From Bacteroidetes bacterium GWB2_32_14 (lineage in GTDB: Bacteria; Bacteroidota; Bacteroidia; Bacteroidales; UBA12077), in NCBI GenBank assembly GCA_001768235.1, contig MENK01000027.1, positions 1 to 64,000 on the forward strand: a stretch of DNA of 64,000 nt, in the 5' to 3' direction. The notes beneath the pieces are model-generated. The model worked only from the letters and a program-made list of their open reading frames with translations. It made no database searches and was not told where the DNA came from. Both the position numbers and the translations under genes were made by a program. Below, in pieces: positions 18,453-27,110 of the stretch (position 1 is the first letter of the stretch; each line of letters starts with the position of its first letter).

Positions 18453-20027
18453 ATGCAGAAAAAAATCATTTGGATAGTTACACTTATACTAACGATTACT
18501 TTAATCGGGTTGATTATTGTTCAGATTTACTGGATAAAATACGCTATTGAAATAAAAGAAGAACAATTCGCGCAAATTGTAAATAATGGAATCGGGAATA
18601 TTGTAAAAGAGCTGGAAAATCGTGAAATGGTTTACCAGGTTGCAAACGAAATTGACCCGTATAAGGAAATTTCATCATCGGGCAAACCCACCCTCAACTA
18701 TCAATACAACAAACTGAACCAAAGCTTATTTGGTATTTCAACAACCAATCTCGAGAAAGAAATATTTGTAATCAATACAAACGATTCTCTCGACATTACC
18801 ACGCAAATTAATCAATTTAGCAAAAATGGGATTTTATTAAACAACAAAACTGATTTTCTGACTGGGAAAAGCTCGCAACAAAAAATCCTGGGAAATTTAA
18901 ACCCTGATTCAAAATTTATTGAAAAATTGTCGGATCGTACCGTTTTTGTTGAAAATATTGTAAATAAACTCATTCAGATTGATGTAGCTATTGAAGACCG
19001 TATCAGTAAAGAAACTCTTGAAGAGATAATTCAAAAAAACATCAAGAATATTGGTGTTGATTTGCATTACGAATACTCTGTGATGCGAAATAAAAACAAG
19101 AAAATTTACGCATCAGAACATTTTAATCCTGAAACAAAGGCGAAACTATTTTCGAGCCAGCTCTTTCCTAATGATGTTTTTGCCAAAGAAAACTTTTTAA
19201 CAATCTATTTTCCCGAAGAACGAAATTATATATTGAAATCTACCGGATTTTTAGCCTTTTCATCATCTTTTCTCACTTTAATTATTCTTCTCGGGTTTAT
19301 AACTTCAATTCATATCATGTTTAAACAAAAGCGGATATCACAAATAAAAAACGATTTTGTAAACAACATGACACATGAACTGAAAACACCTATTTCTACT
19401 ATTTCCCTGGCATCCCAATTGCTTAAAGACAAAAGTATCCCTGTGGAAAATAAAAATGTTGATTACATTTCAAACATTATTGATGAAGAAAGCAAACGAC
19501 TTAGCTACCAGGTTGAAAAAGTTTTAAAAACGGCTCTTTTTGAACAAGGCCACATCAAATTAAAATTCAAAGAGCTCGATATTCATAAAATTATTGACAC
19601 GGTTATTAATAATTTCGAAATACAGGTAATTAATAAAAACGGGATTATTCAGAAACAACTTGAAGCACGGCATTCCATTGCAAATATTGATGAAGTGCAT
19701 TTTACAAATATTATTTTTAACTTGCTCGATAATGCTGTTAAATACAGCAAAGAAAATCCCGATATACTGGTTACTACCCGTGACAATAACACGGGGATAT
19801 ATATCCTGGTTACTGATAAAGGTATAGGAATTAAAAAACAGGATCAGAAAAAAGTTTTTGATCAGTTTTACCGGGTTTCGACAGGGAATTTACACGATGT
19901 AAAAGGATTTGGGCTTGGCCTGAATTATGTTAAGAAAATGGTTGAAGAACATGGAGGCCAAATAAGCCTTGAGTCGGAATATAAAAAAGGATCAACATTT
20001 AAATTATTTATTCCAAATACGAAATAA
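18453..20027 (+). CDS. Two-component sensor histidine kinase
   Basis: The 524-residue protein has a membrane segment near residues 6-25 and a periplasmic sensing region of about 240 residues. A second membrane segment near 265-290 leads to the kinase core. The phospho-acceptor is His308 in NNMTHELKTPIST. The ATP-binding domain has NLLDNAVKYS, DKGIGIKKQD and GFGLGLNYVKKM. The response regulator starts two bases after its stop, so they form a cognate pair. The intergenic region upstream contains two copies of AACCCTAA 16 bases apart. The signal is unknown. Confidence 0.95.
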   Translation: MQKKIIWIVTLILTITLIGLIIVQIYWIKYAIEIKEEQFAQIVNNGIGNIVKELENREMVYQVANEIDPYKEISSSGKPTLNYQYNKLNQSLFGISTTNLEKEIFVINTNDSLDITTQINQFSKNGILLNNKTDFLTGKSSQQKILGNLNPDSKFIEKLSDRTVFVENIVNKLIQIDVAIEDRISKETLEEIIQKNIKNIGVDLHYEYSVMRNKNKKIYASEHFNPETKAKLFSSQLFPNDVFAKENFLTIYFPEERNYILKSTGFLAFSSSFLTLIILLGFITSIHIMFKQKRISQIKNDFVNNMTHELKTPISTISLASQLLKDKSIPVENKNVDYISNIIDEESKRLSYQVEKVLKTALFEQGHIKLKFKELDIHKIIDTVINNFEIQVINKNGIIQKQLEARHSIANIDEVHFTNIIFNLLDNAVKYSKENPDILVTTRDNNTGIYILVTDKGIGIKKQDQKKVFDQFYRVSTGNLHDVKGFGLGLNYVKKMVEEHGGQISLESEYKKGSTFKLFIPNTK

Positions 20028-20029
20028 AA

Positions 20030-20719
20030 ATGGAAGAGAACATTAAAGTATTACTTGCCGAAGACGACGAGAATCTCGGGGCTCTTTTACGCGAATACCT
20101 TATTGCTAAGGGATTTAAAACCGATTTATACATAAATGGCGAGCTGGCATTAAGCGGGTTTAAAAAAAATAAATACGATTTATGCATTCTTGATGTGATG
20201 ATGCCTAAAATGGATGGATTTACACTTGCCCGGGAAATTAAGAAGATAAATAATTCCGTTCCCTATATCTTTTTAACCGCTAAATCATTAAAAGAAGATG
20301 TTATCGAAGGATTCTCTCTCGGTGCCGACGATTATATTACCAAGCCTTTCAGCATGGAAGAGCTTATGTTTCGGATCAAAGCAATTATTCGGAGAGTAAG
20401 CACAAATCATGCATCAGAAACAAACGAAACCTATACAATTGGTGAATATATCTTTGATTCGCAAAAACAAATTTTAGAACACGCGAACAAACAGGTAAAA
20501 CTTACAACCAAAGAATCAGACCTGCTAAAACTCTTGTGCAACAATAAAAACAACGTGCTCGAACGAAATTTTGCATTAAAAACCATCTGGCAGGAAGATA
20601 GTTATTTTAATGCCCGAAGCATGGATGTTTATATAACCAAACTCCGTAAATATTTGAAAGATGATTCTGCTATCCAGATTTTAAATATTCATGGCAAAGG
20701 ATATAAACTTATAGTTTAA
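20030..20719 (+). CDS. OmpR-family response regulator
   Basis: The 229-residue protein has a receiver domain with phospho-acceptor Asp55 in CILDVMMPKMDG, the conserved acidic pair EDD near the start, and the Lys in ITKPFSM. A winged-helix DNA-binding domain follows (LTTKESDLLKLL, RSMDVYITKLRKYL). It is translated with the histidine kinase upstream (two-base gap). Its regulon cannot be told from this window. Confidence 0.96.
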   Translation: MEENIKVLLAEDDENLGALLREYLIAKGFKTDLYINGELALSGFKKNKYDLCILDVMMPKMDGFTLAREIKKINNSVPYIFLTAKSLKEDVIEGFSLGADDYITKPFSMEELMFRIKAIIRRVSTNHASETNETYTIGEYIFDSQKQILEHANKQVKLTTKESDLLKLLCNNKNNVLERNFALKTIWQEDSYFNARSMDVYITKLRKYLKDDSAIQILNIHGKGYKLIV

Positions 20720-20736
20720 ACAAAAATTCATTGAAA

Positions 20737-21276
20737 ATGATTTCTCAACAGAAAAAGGATATTCGCCTACAAATCAGGGAGCTTAAAAAAAACTATTCTT
20801 TAGAAGAAAAGAAAAGAAAATCAATAGCGATTTTTAAACAAATTGAAATACTTGAAACCTTCCAAAAATCAAAAAGAATAATGGCTTATTGGTCAATGGA
20901 TGATGAAGTATTTACACATGATTTTATTTTAAAATGGTTTCCCGAAAAACAATTTATTCTTCCTTCTGTAAAAGGCGACGAACTTGAACTACGTGTTTTT
21001 TCAGGCATGGAAAATATGACTGAAGGAACGGCATTTGGAATAAAAGAACCCAATGAGTTGTTTAAAGATAGTATTGAAACGATTGATTTAATCCTGGTTC
21101 CCGGCATTGCATTCGACAAACAGAATAACCGACTGGGCAGGGGAAAAGCATATTACGACAAGTTTTTGAAAAATACCCATGTTTATAAAATTGGTATTTG
21201 TTTCGATTTTCAATTACTTGAGTCAGTTCCTGCTGATGAGTTTGATATTAAAATGGACAGGATTATTTTTGATTAA
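20737..21276 (+). CDS. 5-formyltetrahydrofolate cyclo-ligase
   Basis: The enzyme converts 5-formyltetrahydrofolate to methenyltetrahydrofolate using ATP. The track starts at a TTG (20731); the ATG two codons later is preferred (MISQQKKDIRLQIRELKK, 179 residues). Conserved features are the basic N-terminal helix, the segment LVPGIAFDKQNNRLGRGKAYYDKFL and a hydrophobic C-terminal strand. It lies 17 bases after the response regulator and 8 bases before the SpoU-type gene. Read-through from the two-component operon is plausible. Confidence 0.92.
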   Translation: MISQQKKDIRLQIRELKKNYSLEEKKRKSIAIFKQIEILETFQKSKRIMAYWSMDDEVFTHDFILKWFPEKQFILPSVKGDELELRVFSGMENMTEGTAFGIKEPNELFKDSIETIDLILVPGIAFDKQNNRLGRGKAYYDKFLKNTHVYKIGICFDFQLLESVPADEFDIKMDRIIFD

Positions 21277-21284
21277 CAAAATAA

Positions 21285-21803
21285 ATGCAAAAACGAACAA
21301 CACATTCCAAAATTCTTTTTAAAGACAACTCATTCTCCCAAAGTATATCTCCTCCTATTGTTGTTGCATACAACATAAAAACTCCTGAAAATATTGGCAA
21401 TATAATCCGGTTAGCCGATAATTTTGGTTGCGCAGAAGTTATTATTGTAACCAATGATGGCAATATACGTAAATCGAAAATTAAAAAAACAGCCGTTTCG
21501 AGTATCGATTCTATAAAATGGAGTATATGCCATCCGTCGGAACTCATTTCAAAAATCCCTGCTGGTTATAAGTTGGTAGCCGTTGAAACATCGAGCGATT
21601 CACAAAATATTTTTAATGCCCGATTACCCGAAAAATCTGTATTTATTGTCGGGAACGAAATTGAAGGTATTCAACATGATTTATTAAACCAGTCAGATAT
21701 CATTATTCATATTCCGCTTTATGGAAAAAATACATCCATGAATGTATCTCACGCCTTAGCCGTGGTATTATTTGAATGGCAAAAACAAAGGCACACGATT
21801 TAA
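21285..21803 (+). CDS. SpoU-family RNA 2'-O-methyltransferase (SPOUT fold)
   Basis: The 172-residue protein has the three SPOUT motifs: KTPENIGNIIRLADNFG (motif 1), VFIVGNEIEGIQ (motif 2) and IPLYGKNTSMNVSHALAVVLFEW (motif 3). These form the knotted SAM site that methylates ribose in tRNA or rRNA. There is no N-terminal substrate-binding extension, so it is a small TrmH-like enzyme. The target nucleotide is unknown. It follows the cyclo-ligase by eight bases. Confidence 0.9.
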   Translation: MQKRTTHSKILFKDNSFSQSISPPIVVAYNIKTPENIGNIIRLADNFGCAEVIIVTNDGNIRKSKIKKTAVSSIDSIKWSICHPSELISKIPAGYKLVAVETSSDSQNIFNARLPEKSVFIVGNEIEGIQHDLLNQSDIIIHIPLYGKNTSMNVSHALAVVLFEWQKQRHTI

Positions 21804-21916
21804 CAATTCATAACGGATAAAGGGTTATAACTTGTTGTTTTTTAATGATTTCCTCTTGAAAGTTGTTTAAAATTTTATATCTTTAAACAAATTTCGTTTA
21901 ACTAAAAAATCAAACA

Positions 21917-22258
21917 ATGAAACTTTACTACCCTTATTTCAATCTTTTTTATAAAGCCGGGACATCCGATTATCGATTGGATGCGTTAGTAAAAGTACCC
22001 GGGAATTGTATTCTGGATGCTATTGATCAGGCTTTTGTTATTGATTACTGGGAAGTACGCATCAAGCTTAAAGAAAATACTTCTTTACCCGGAAGTATTA
22101 CGGAACAGACTATGGAATTTGCAATCCCCTTAACACCCGCTGATGTTAATCAGCTCGAAAAAATAAAAATTATTGTAAAAAACTACGATAATTTATTAAA
22201 AAATGGAACTCCCGACGGCGAAGGAGACACAGGAAAAGATAAAGGAGAACTTGAATAA
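21917..22258 (+). CDS. Small protein of unknown function next to a TPR sensor kinase
   Basis: The 113-residue soluble protein has no signal peptide or known motif. It contains a mixed alpha/beta pattern (YWEVRIKLKEN, LTPADVNQLEKIKIIVKNYD) and ends in a very acidic, glycine-rich tail (DGEGDTGKDKGELE). I do not recognise it. It ends 12 bases before the TPR histidine kinase and is likely co-transcribed with it. A functional link is inferred from position only. Confidence 0.7.
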   Translation: MKLYYPYFNLFYKAGTSDYRLDALVKVPGNCILDAIDQAFVIDYWEVRIKLKENTSLPGSITEQTMEFAIPLTPADVNQLEKIKIIVKNYDNLLKNGTPDGEGDTGKDKGELE

Positions 22259-22270
22259 ATATTATTTTTT

Positions 22271-24364
22271 TTGAAAAACACGATTGTATTCATATTATGC
22301 TTACTTTTTCTATTTATAAAAGTAGAAAAGAAAGCATTTTGTCAAAATCAAGAGATCGATAGTATTCGTATTTCACTAACTCAAATGCCTGATGATACAA
22401 TAAAGGCTCTAAAGCTATCAAATTTATCATACCAATATTTAAAATATCAAATTGATACTGCTCTTGTTTATGGAAGAAGAGCAGTATTGTTATCTCAAAA
22501 GCTGAATTATAAATTTGGCCTGGCCTCTTCATTAAATCAAATGGGATTAATTCACAAATATTTATCCGACTTCGATTCTTCCCTTATTTATTATAAAAAA
22601 TCCTATTATTTATTCGACAGTTTAAAATTTGATCTGGAAAAAGCCAGCGTTCTTAACAGGATGGGTAATATTTATAAACGATATGGCGAATTTAATAAAT
22701 CAATAGACTGCTTCTTAAACAGCCTGAGGATATATCAAAATTTGAATGATTCAATCCACATGTCAGATGTAATGAACAATTTAGGAGTTCTTTACGATGA
22801 TATGAGATATTTTGATAAATCTCTTGAATATTATTTTTTAACCTTAGAAATGAGGAAGAAGATTAACCTGACAAATAATATTCATATAATTTACATGAAT
22901 ATCGCTAATGCTTACGATCAAAAGGATGATCATGTTAAAGCTGCAGAATATTATAAGCAGGCACTATATCTTTTAAAAGACCCTGACAACAAGTATGATC
23001 GTCTTTCTCTTCTTCATAATATCGGGAGTAATTATGAAGAAACAGGTAATTTTAAAGATGCTAAAAGTTACTATTTAAAAGCAATCTCTTTGGGAAAAGA
23101 AATAGGCAAAAAAGAAATACTTGTTCTTTCGCTTCAAGGCTTGGGAAATACCTTAATAAAACAGGGGGATAGGAAAGCAGGATTAAAATATCTCGAAGAA
23201 AGCTATCATCTTGCCAGCCAAATAGATGATGTTATAAAACAACACATGCTATCAAAAAACCTTTATTTGGCACATGAAAAAAATGGAAACTATGAAAAAG
23301 CCTTTTCTTATTTAAAGGAGTTTGTAGTATTTGAAGATAGTATCTTTAGCCTTGAAAAAAAGAAACAAATTATCGAATTAGAAAAGAAATATGAATCCGA
23401 GAAACGTCAGCAACAGATTTCTATACTCGAAAAAGAAAAAGAAATACAACAACTAAACCTTGCAAGAGCAGAACTAGATTCAAAACAAAAAAAGTTCCAG
23501 CGTAATATTTTATTTTTAACAATTCTTCTTACCCTTGCCTTTTTATTATTCATGATTTTAGAAAACCGAAAAAGGAAAAAACTAATCAAAATTCTAAAGA
23601 AACAAAACAATCAAATAGTTCATCAGCAGGCACAAATTGTAAAACAAAACAACGACCTGGTTGAGGCAAACAGAACAAAAGATAAATTATTCCAGATTAT
23701 TGCTCACGACCTGAGAAGCCCGCTGGTTTCTATCGACAGCCTTGCTCAACTAATCCCTTTTTGGATTAATGAGCAAGATTTCAAATCGTTGAATAAGCTG
23801 TCCAAAACACTTGAAATATCTGCTAAAAATTTATTATCACTCATCGACAACCTGCTAAATTGGGCATTAAGCCAGCAGGGAGAATTCCCGTTTAAACCCG
23901 AAAAGATGAACCTGGCTAAGTTGGGAAAAGAAATCCTTGAGATTTACAAACCGATTGCAGAACTAAAGAAAATACAAATTCTATGCGAAATGTGCAATAA
24001 CACACATGTTTATGCAGATCGCAACATGGTGTCGGCAATAATCCGGAATTTATTAAACAACGCTATTAAATATACTTCTGAAAATGGTACAATAATAATT
24101 GGCTCAAGTATCGAAAATGAAATTGCTCATGTATGGGTCAAAGACAATGGTGTTGGTTTTGCTCCTGAAAACCAGGAAAAAGTATTTAAAATTGTACATG
24201 GAACATCTAATGGCACCCGCGGAGAAACAGGGAAAGGACTGGGATTGTTTTTTTGCAAGGAATTTGTAACAATGAATAAGGGCGATATATTTATCGACAG
24301 CCAGCTAAACAAGGGAACAAAAATCACATTCACACTTCCAAGCAGAGAAATTTCACAAAATTAA
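22271..24364 (+). CDS. TPR-repeat sensor histidine kinase
   Basis: The start is a TTG at 22271, which gives a signal peptide (KNTIVFILCLLFLFI). About 320 residues of tetratricopeptide repeats follow in the periplasm (for example ALVYGRRAVLLSQKL, SLIYYKKSYYLF, AAEYYKQALYLL). Next come a coiled coil (about 360-405), one membrane segment (about 413-431) and a kinase core. The phospho-acceptor is His479 in IIAHDLRSPLVSI. The ATPase domain has NLLNNAIKYTS, DNGVGFAPENQ and GKGLGLFFCKEF. It has no receiver domain, and no response regulator is adjacent, so it is an orphan kinase here. Proteins of this layout are abundant in Bacteroidota. Confidence 0.92.
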   Translation: MKNTIVFILCLLFLFIKVEKKAFCQNQEIDSIRISLTQMPDDTIKALKLSNLSYQYLKYQIDTALVYGRRAVLLSQKLNYKFGLASSLNQMGLIHKYLSDFDSSLIYYKKSYYLFDSLKFDLEKASVLNRMGNIYKRYGEFNKSIDCFLNSLRIYQNLNDSIHMSDVMNNLGVLYDDMRYFDKSLEYYFLTLEMRKKINLTNNIHIIYMNIANAYDQKDDHVKAAEYYKQALYLLKDPDNKYDRLSLLHNIGSNYEETGNFKDAKSYYLKAISLGKEIGKKEILVLSLQGLGNTLIKQGDRKAGLKYLEESYHLASQIDDVIKQHMLSKNLYLAHEKNGNYEKAFSYLKEFVVFEDSIFSLEKKKQIIELEKKYESEKRQQQISILEKEKEIQQLNLARAELDSKQKKFQRNILFLTILLTLAFLLFMILENRKRKKLIKILKKQNNQIVHQQAQIVKQNNDLVEANRTKDKLFQIIAHDLRSPLVSIDSLAQLIPFWINEQDFKSLNKLSKTLEISAKNLLSLIDNLLNWALSQQGEFPFKPEKMNLAKLGKEILEIYKPIAELKKIQILCEMCNNTHVYADRNMVSAIIRNLLNNAIKYTSENGTIIIGSSIENEIAHVWVKDNGVGFAPENQEKVFKIVHGTSNGTRGETGKGLGLFFCKEFVTMNKGDIFIDSQLNKGTKITFTLPSREISQN

Positions 24365-24444
24365 AATCCCTTCTAATTTATTTTCAAGTGTATTTTGTAT
24401 ATTTAGCTTCCAAAAATATCATTACAAATAAAAATTAAACGACT

Positions 24445-24918
24445 ATGGCAAAGCGAGATAATGCGATAAAAGATATTATCGAGTTGGATGAACTGGAAGC
24501 AATTATAAAAAAATGCAATATATGCAGGGTTGGAATGGTTGATGTTGACACACCATACGTTCTAGCAATGAACTTTGGATACGAAGATCAAACCATTTGG
24601 CTGCATTGTGCCAAAGAAGGTAAAAAGGTTGACATCCTGAAACACAACAATAAAGTATGTATCGAGTTCGATACCGATCATAAACTATTTGCAAGGCACG
24701 AGCATGTTGCCTGTTCGTGGCGATTTGCTTACAGAAGTGTCCTGGTTCATGGCCACGCACTCTTTGTCGATGATTATGAAGAAAAATTAAAAGGGTTGGG
24801 CGTTTTTATGAGAAACTATTCCGAAAAAGAATTTGAATACTCAAAACCATCGGTTGATAATGTTTTGATTATAAAAATCCCTATAGAATCGATTACAGGA
24901 AGATCGTTCGAATATTAA
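24445..24918 (+). CDS. Pyridoxamine 5'-phosphate oxidase-like flavoprotein (Nim-type)
   Basis: The 157-residue protein has the split-barrel flavin-binding fold. IIKKCNICRVGMVDVDTPYVLAMNFGY begins the barrel, and IEFDTDH, ACSWRFAYRSVLVHGHA and a C-terminal ITGRSFEY follow. The motif set matches the Nim/5-nitroimidazole-reductase-like group, which is widespread and mostly without drug-resistance function. It is 14 bases ahead of the thioesterase, suggesting one transcript. The substrate is unknown. Confidence 0.88.
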   Translation: MAKRDNAIKDIIELDELEAIIKKCNICRVGMVDVDTPYVLAMNFGYEDQTIWLHCAKEGKKVDILKHNNKVCIEFDTDHKLFARHEHVACSWRFAYRSVLVHGHALFVDDYEEKLKGLGVFMRNYSEKEFEYSKPSVDNVLIIKIPIESITGRSFEY

Positions 24919-24932
24919 TCTTTTTATACTAT

Positions 24933-25412
24933 ATGAAAAAAATTAATAATCCATTCACACATATTCCTGGGTATAATTGTTTTGGATGTTCTCCTGACAA
25001 TCAGCTGGGATTGCAAATGCATTTTTTTGAAGAAGGCGAATGGATTATTTCTCCCTGGAAACCCAGGCCACATCTTACGGGATATGGAAATATCTTACAC
25101 GGCGGAATACAAACAACACTTATGGATGAAATTGCAAGCTGGTTGTTGTATATTAAGCTTGAGACAGCTGGAGTTACTTCAGGTATAAATGTAAAATTTA
25201 AGAAAGCCGTTGAAACCGACAAAGGTATAATTACAATTCGGGCCAAACTGGTTGATCATAACCGTAAACTGGCAACAATTTATACCGAACTGCTAAACAC
25301 AAAAGGAGAACTTTGCACCGAAGCAGAAATCAAATATTTTATTTTCTCACAGGATGTTGCACGCGAGAAATTCTATTACCCCGGGAAAGAAGCATTTTTT
25401 AGAAACAAATAA
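24933..25412 (+). CDS. PaaI-type hotdog thioesterase
   Basis: The 159-residue protein has the hotdog signature GYGNILHGGIQTTLMDEIASWLLY, with the Asp/Glu of the central helix, and a second half VKFKKAVETDKGIITIRAKLVD. The family hydrolyses acyl-CoA thioesters. A GYNCFGCSPDNQLGLQM segment before the fold holds a Cys pair often seen in this subgroup. It follows the Nim-like gene by 14 bases. Confidence 0.9.
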   Translation: MKKINNPFTHIPGYNCFGCSPDNQLGLQMHFFEEGEWIISPWKPRPHLTGYGNILHGGIQTTLMDEIASWLLYIKLETAGVTSGINVKFKKAVETDKGIITIRAKLVDHNRKLATIYTELLNTKGELCTEAEIKYFIFSQDVAREKFYYPGKEAFFRNK

Positions 25413-25541
25413 CCCGCCCTTTTATTATTCTTTCTTTCTCATATAAAGATTTTCTCACTGATTTAAATAATTCAATTTTTATTTAATCCTATTCGTTTTT
25501 ACATAGTCAAATAATCTAAACATCACGAAAAATTTATACCG

Positions 25542-26927
25542 ATGAAATATTTTGTAATTCTTTTTGCTTTCCTTTCAATTACAGTTTCCTGTACCAATCA
25601 AAAATCAATCGATAAATTACCTGATTCGGAAGTTCTTGGGCTGATTTACTCCGAAGCAGAAAAAAGCAGCGAATCGTATGAAAACCTAAGGTATTTAACT
25701 ACAAATTATACAAAAAGACTAGCCTGTTACCCGCAAAGTATTGAAGCCGCAAGGTGGGCAAAATCGGTTATAGATAAAATGTACCTTGACCAGGTTTTCT
25801 TGCAGGAAGCCCTGGTTATGAACTGGAAAAGAGGCTCACAGGAAACAGCTTATATTCAGGTAAATGAAAAAACAATACCTGTTAATGTTTGTGCCCTGGG
25901 ACGCGGGATAGCAACTCCTGAAAAAGGTATTGAAGCCGGGGTAATTGAAGTAAACGGGTTAGATGAACTTTCTCTGCTTCCAAAAAGCAAAGTTGAAGGA
26001 AAAATTATTTTTCTCAATCAGGCGATGAACCCGAATCTTGAGAATCCCTTTCAGGCATATGGTGAAGCAGCAGGCCAGCGATTTATGGGCCCAATTATGG
26101 CAGCAGAACGTGGAGCTGTTGGTACGGTAATTCGCTCATTAACCACAGCTATTGATGAATTTCCTCATACAGGCGTTACCCGAAAGCCCGACAATGAACT
26201 TACCGTTCCGGCAGTTTGTATTGCAACCAAACATGCCAATTTGTTGAGTGATATGTTAAAACAGAACCCTGATTTAAAATTTAATTTTAAAACGGATTGT
26301 AAAAACTTACCCGATACAACTACATATAATACAATTGGAGAAATTACAGGAACAGAATTTCCAAACGAGTATATTGTTATTGGCGGGCATCTTGATGCCT
26401 GGGATAACAGCCCCGGTGCACACGACGATGGTGGTGGCTGTATGCAGGCTATTGAAGTCCTTAGAATATTTAAAGAGCTTGGAATCAAACCTAAACGCTC
26501 GATTCGTGCAGTTATGTACATGGACGAAGAAATTTCACAAGGCGGAGGGCGTACTTATGCCGAACAGGCTAAACAAAGAGGAGAAATTCATCTAGCTGCC
26601 ATTGAAAGCGACAGGGGTGTAGCACAACCTTTAGGTTTTTCAATTGATGCATCCCCTGAAAAAATTGAGGAAATTGCATCTTGGGGTGAACTTTTTAAAC
26701 CTTACAACATTAATGTCTTTATTGCAGGTGGCGGAGGAGTTGATATTGCCCCGCTGAAAGATCAGGGTACTGTACTTATGGGATTGTTAACCGACCCGGA
26801 GCATTATTTTGATTATCATCATTCTGCTAACGACACCTTCGATAAAATTAACCGATCCGAAATGCAAAAAGGAGCAGCAACAATGGCTGCGTTGGTATAT
26901 TTAATTGATAAGTACGGGTTAAAATAA
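25542..26927 (+). CDS. M28-family metallopeptidase, lipoprotein
   Basis: The 461-residue protein starts with a lipoprotein signal (LSITVSCTNQ, Cys near residue 17). A protease-associated domain of about 100 residues is inserted before the catalytic domain. The two-zinc peptidase motifs are GGHLDAWDNSPGAHDDGGGC, YMDEEISQGG with the catalytic Glu pair, ESDRGV, and HYFDYHHSANDTFD with the last His. The family includes aminopeptidases and carboxypeptidases. The location is probably the periplasm or the outer membrane surface. It stands alone. Confidence 0.93.
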   Translation: MKYFVILFAFLSITVSCTNQKSIDKLPDSEVLGLIYSEAEKSSESYENLRYLTTNYTKRLACYPQSIEAARWAKSVIDKMYLDQVFLQEALVMNWKRGSQETAYIQVNEKTIPVNVCALGRGIATPEKGIEAGVIEVNGLDELSLLPKSKVEGKIIFLNQAMNPNLENPFQAYGEAAGQRFMGPIMAAERGAVGTVIRSLTTAIDEFPHTGVTRKPDNELTVPAVCIATKHANLLSDMLKQNPDLKFNFKTDCKNLPDTTTYNTIGEITGTEFPNEYIVIGGHLDAWDNSPGAHDDGGGCMQAIEVLRIFKELGIKPKRSIRAVMYMDEEISQGGGRTYAEQAKQRGEIHLAAIESDRGVAQPLGFSIDASPEKIEEIASWGELFKPYNINVFIAGGGGVDIAPLKDQGTVLMGLLTDPEHYFDYHHSANDTFDKINRSEMQKGAATMAALVYLIDKYGLK

Positions 26928-27110
26928 AAATAAGTGAATCATTCCTTATCGTTTGCTATGTTCAAATAAAAAACAAATTTTTTATAGAATCTAAAAAACA
27001 ACTCCTTCCCAATCTGGCAAATTACATCGTATTGATTTTTATATCCCCCGAAAATCAGTAAATTCGGTTTGAAATTTGCTGTGGTGTTTATTTGTAAATA
27101 CAAATATTAA

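Noticed and set aside
24445-24918. Nim-like protein as a nitroimidazole resistance gene
   Set aside because: The fold is widespread and housekeeping-like; no insertion sequence promoter upstream, so a resistance label is not supported.
26165-26521. Minus-strand ORF of 118 codons inside the M28 peptidase gene
   Set aside because: Lies across the zinc motifs of a clear peptidase; shadow frame.
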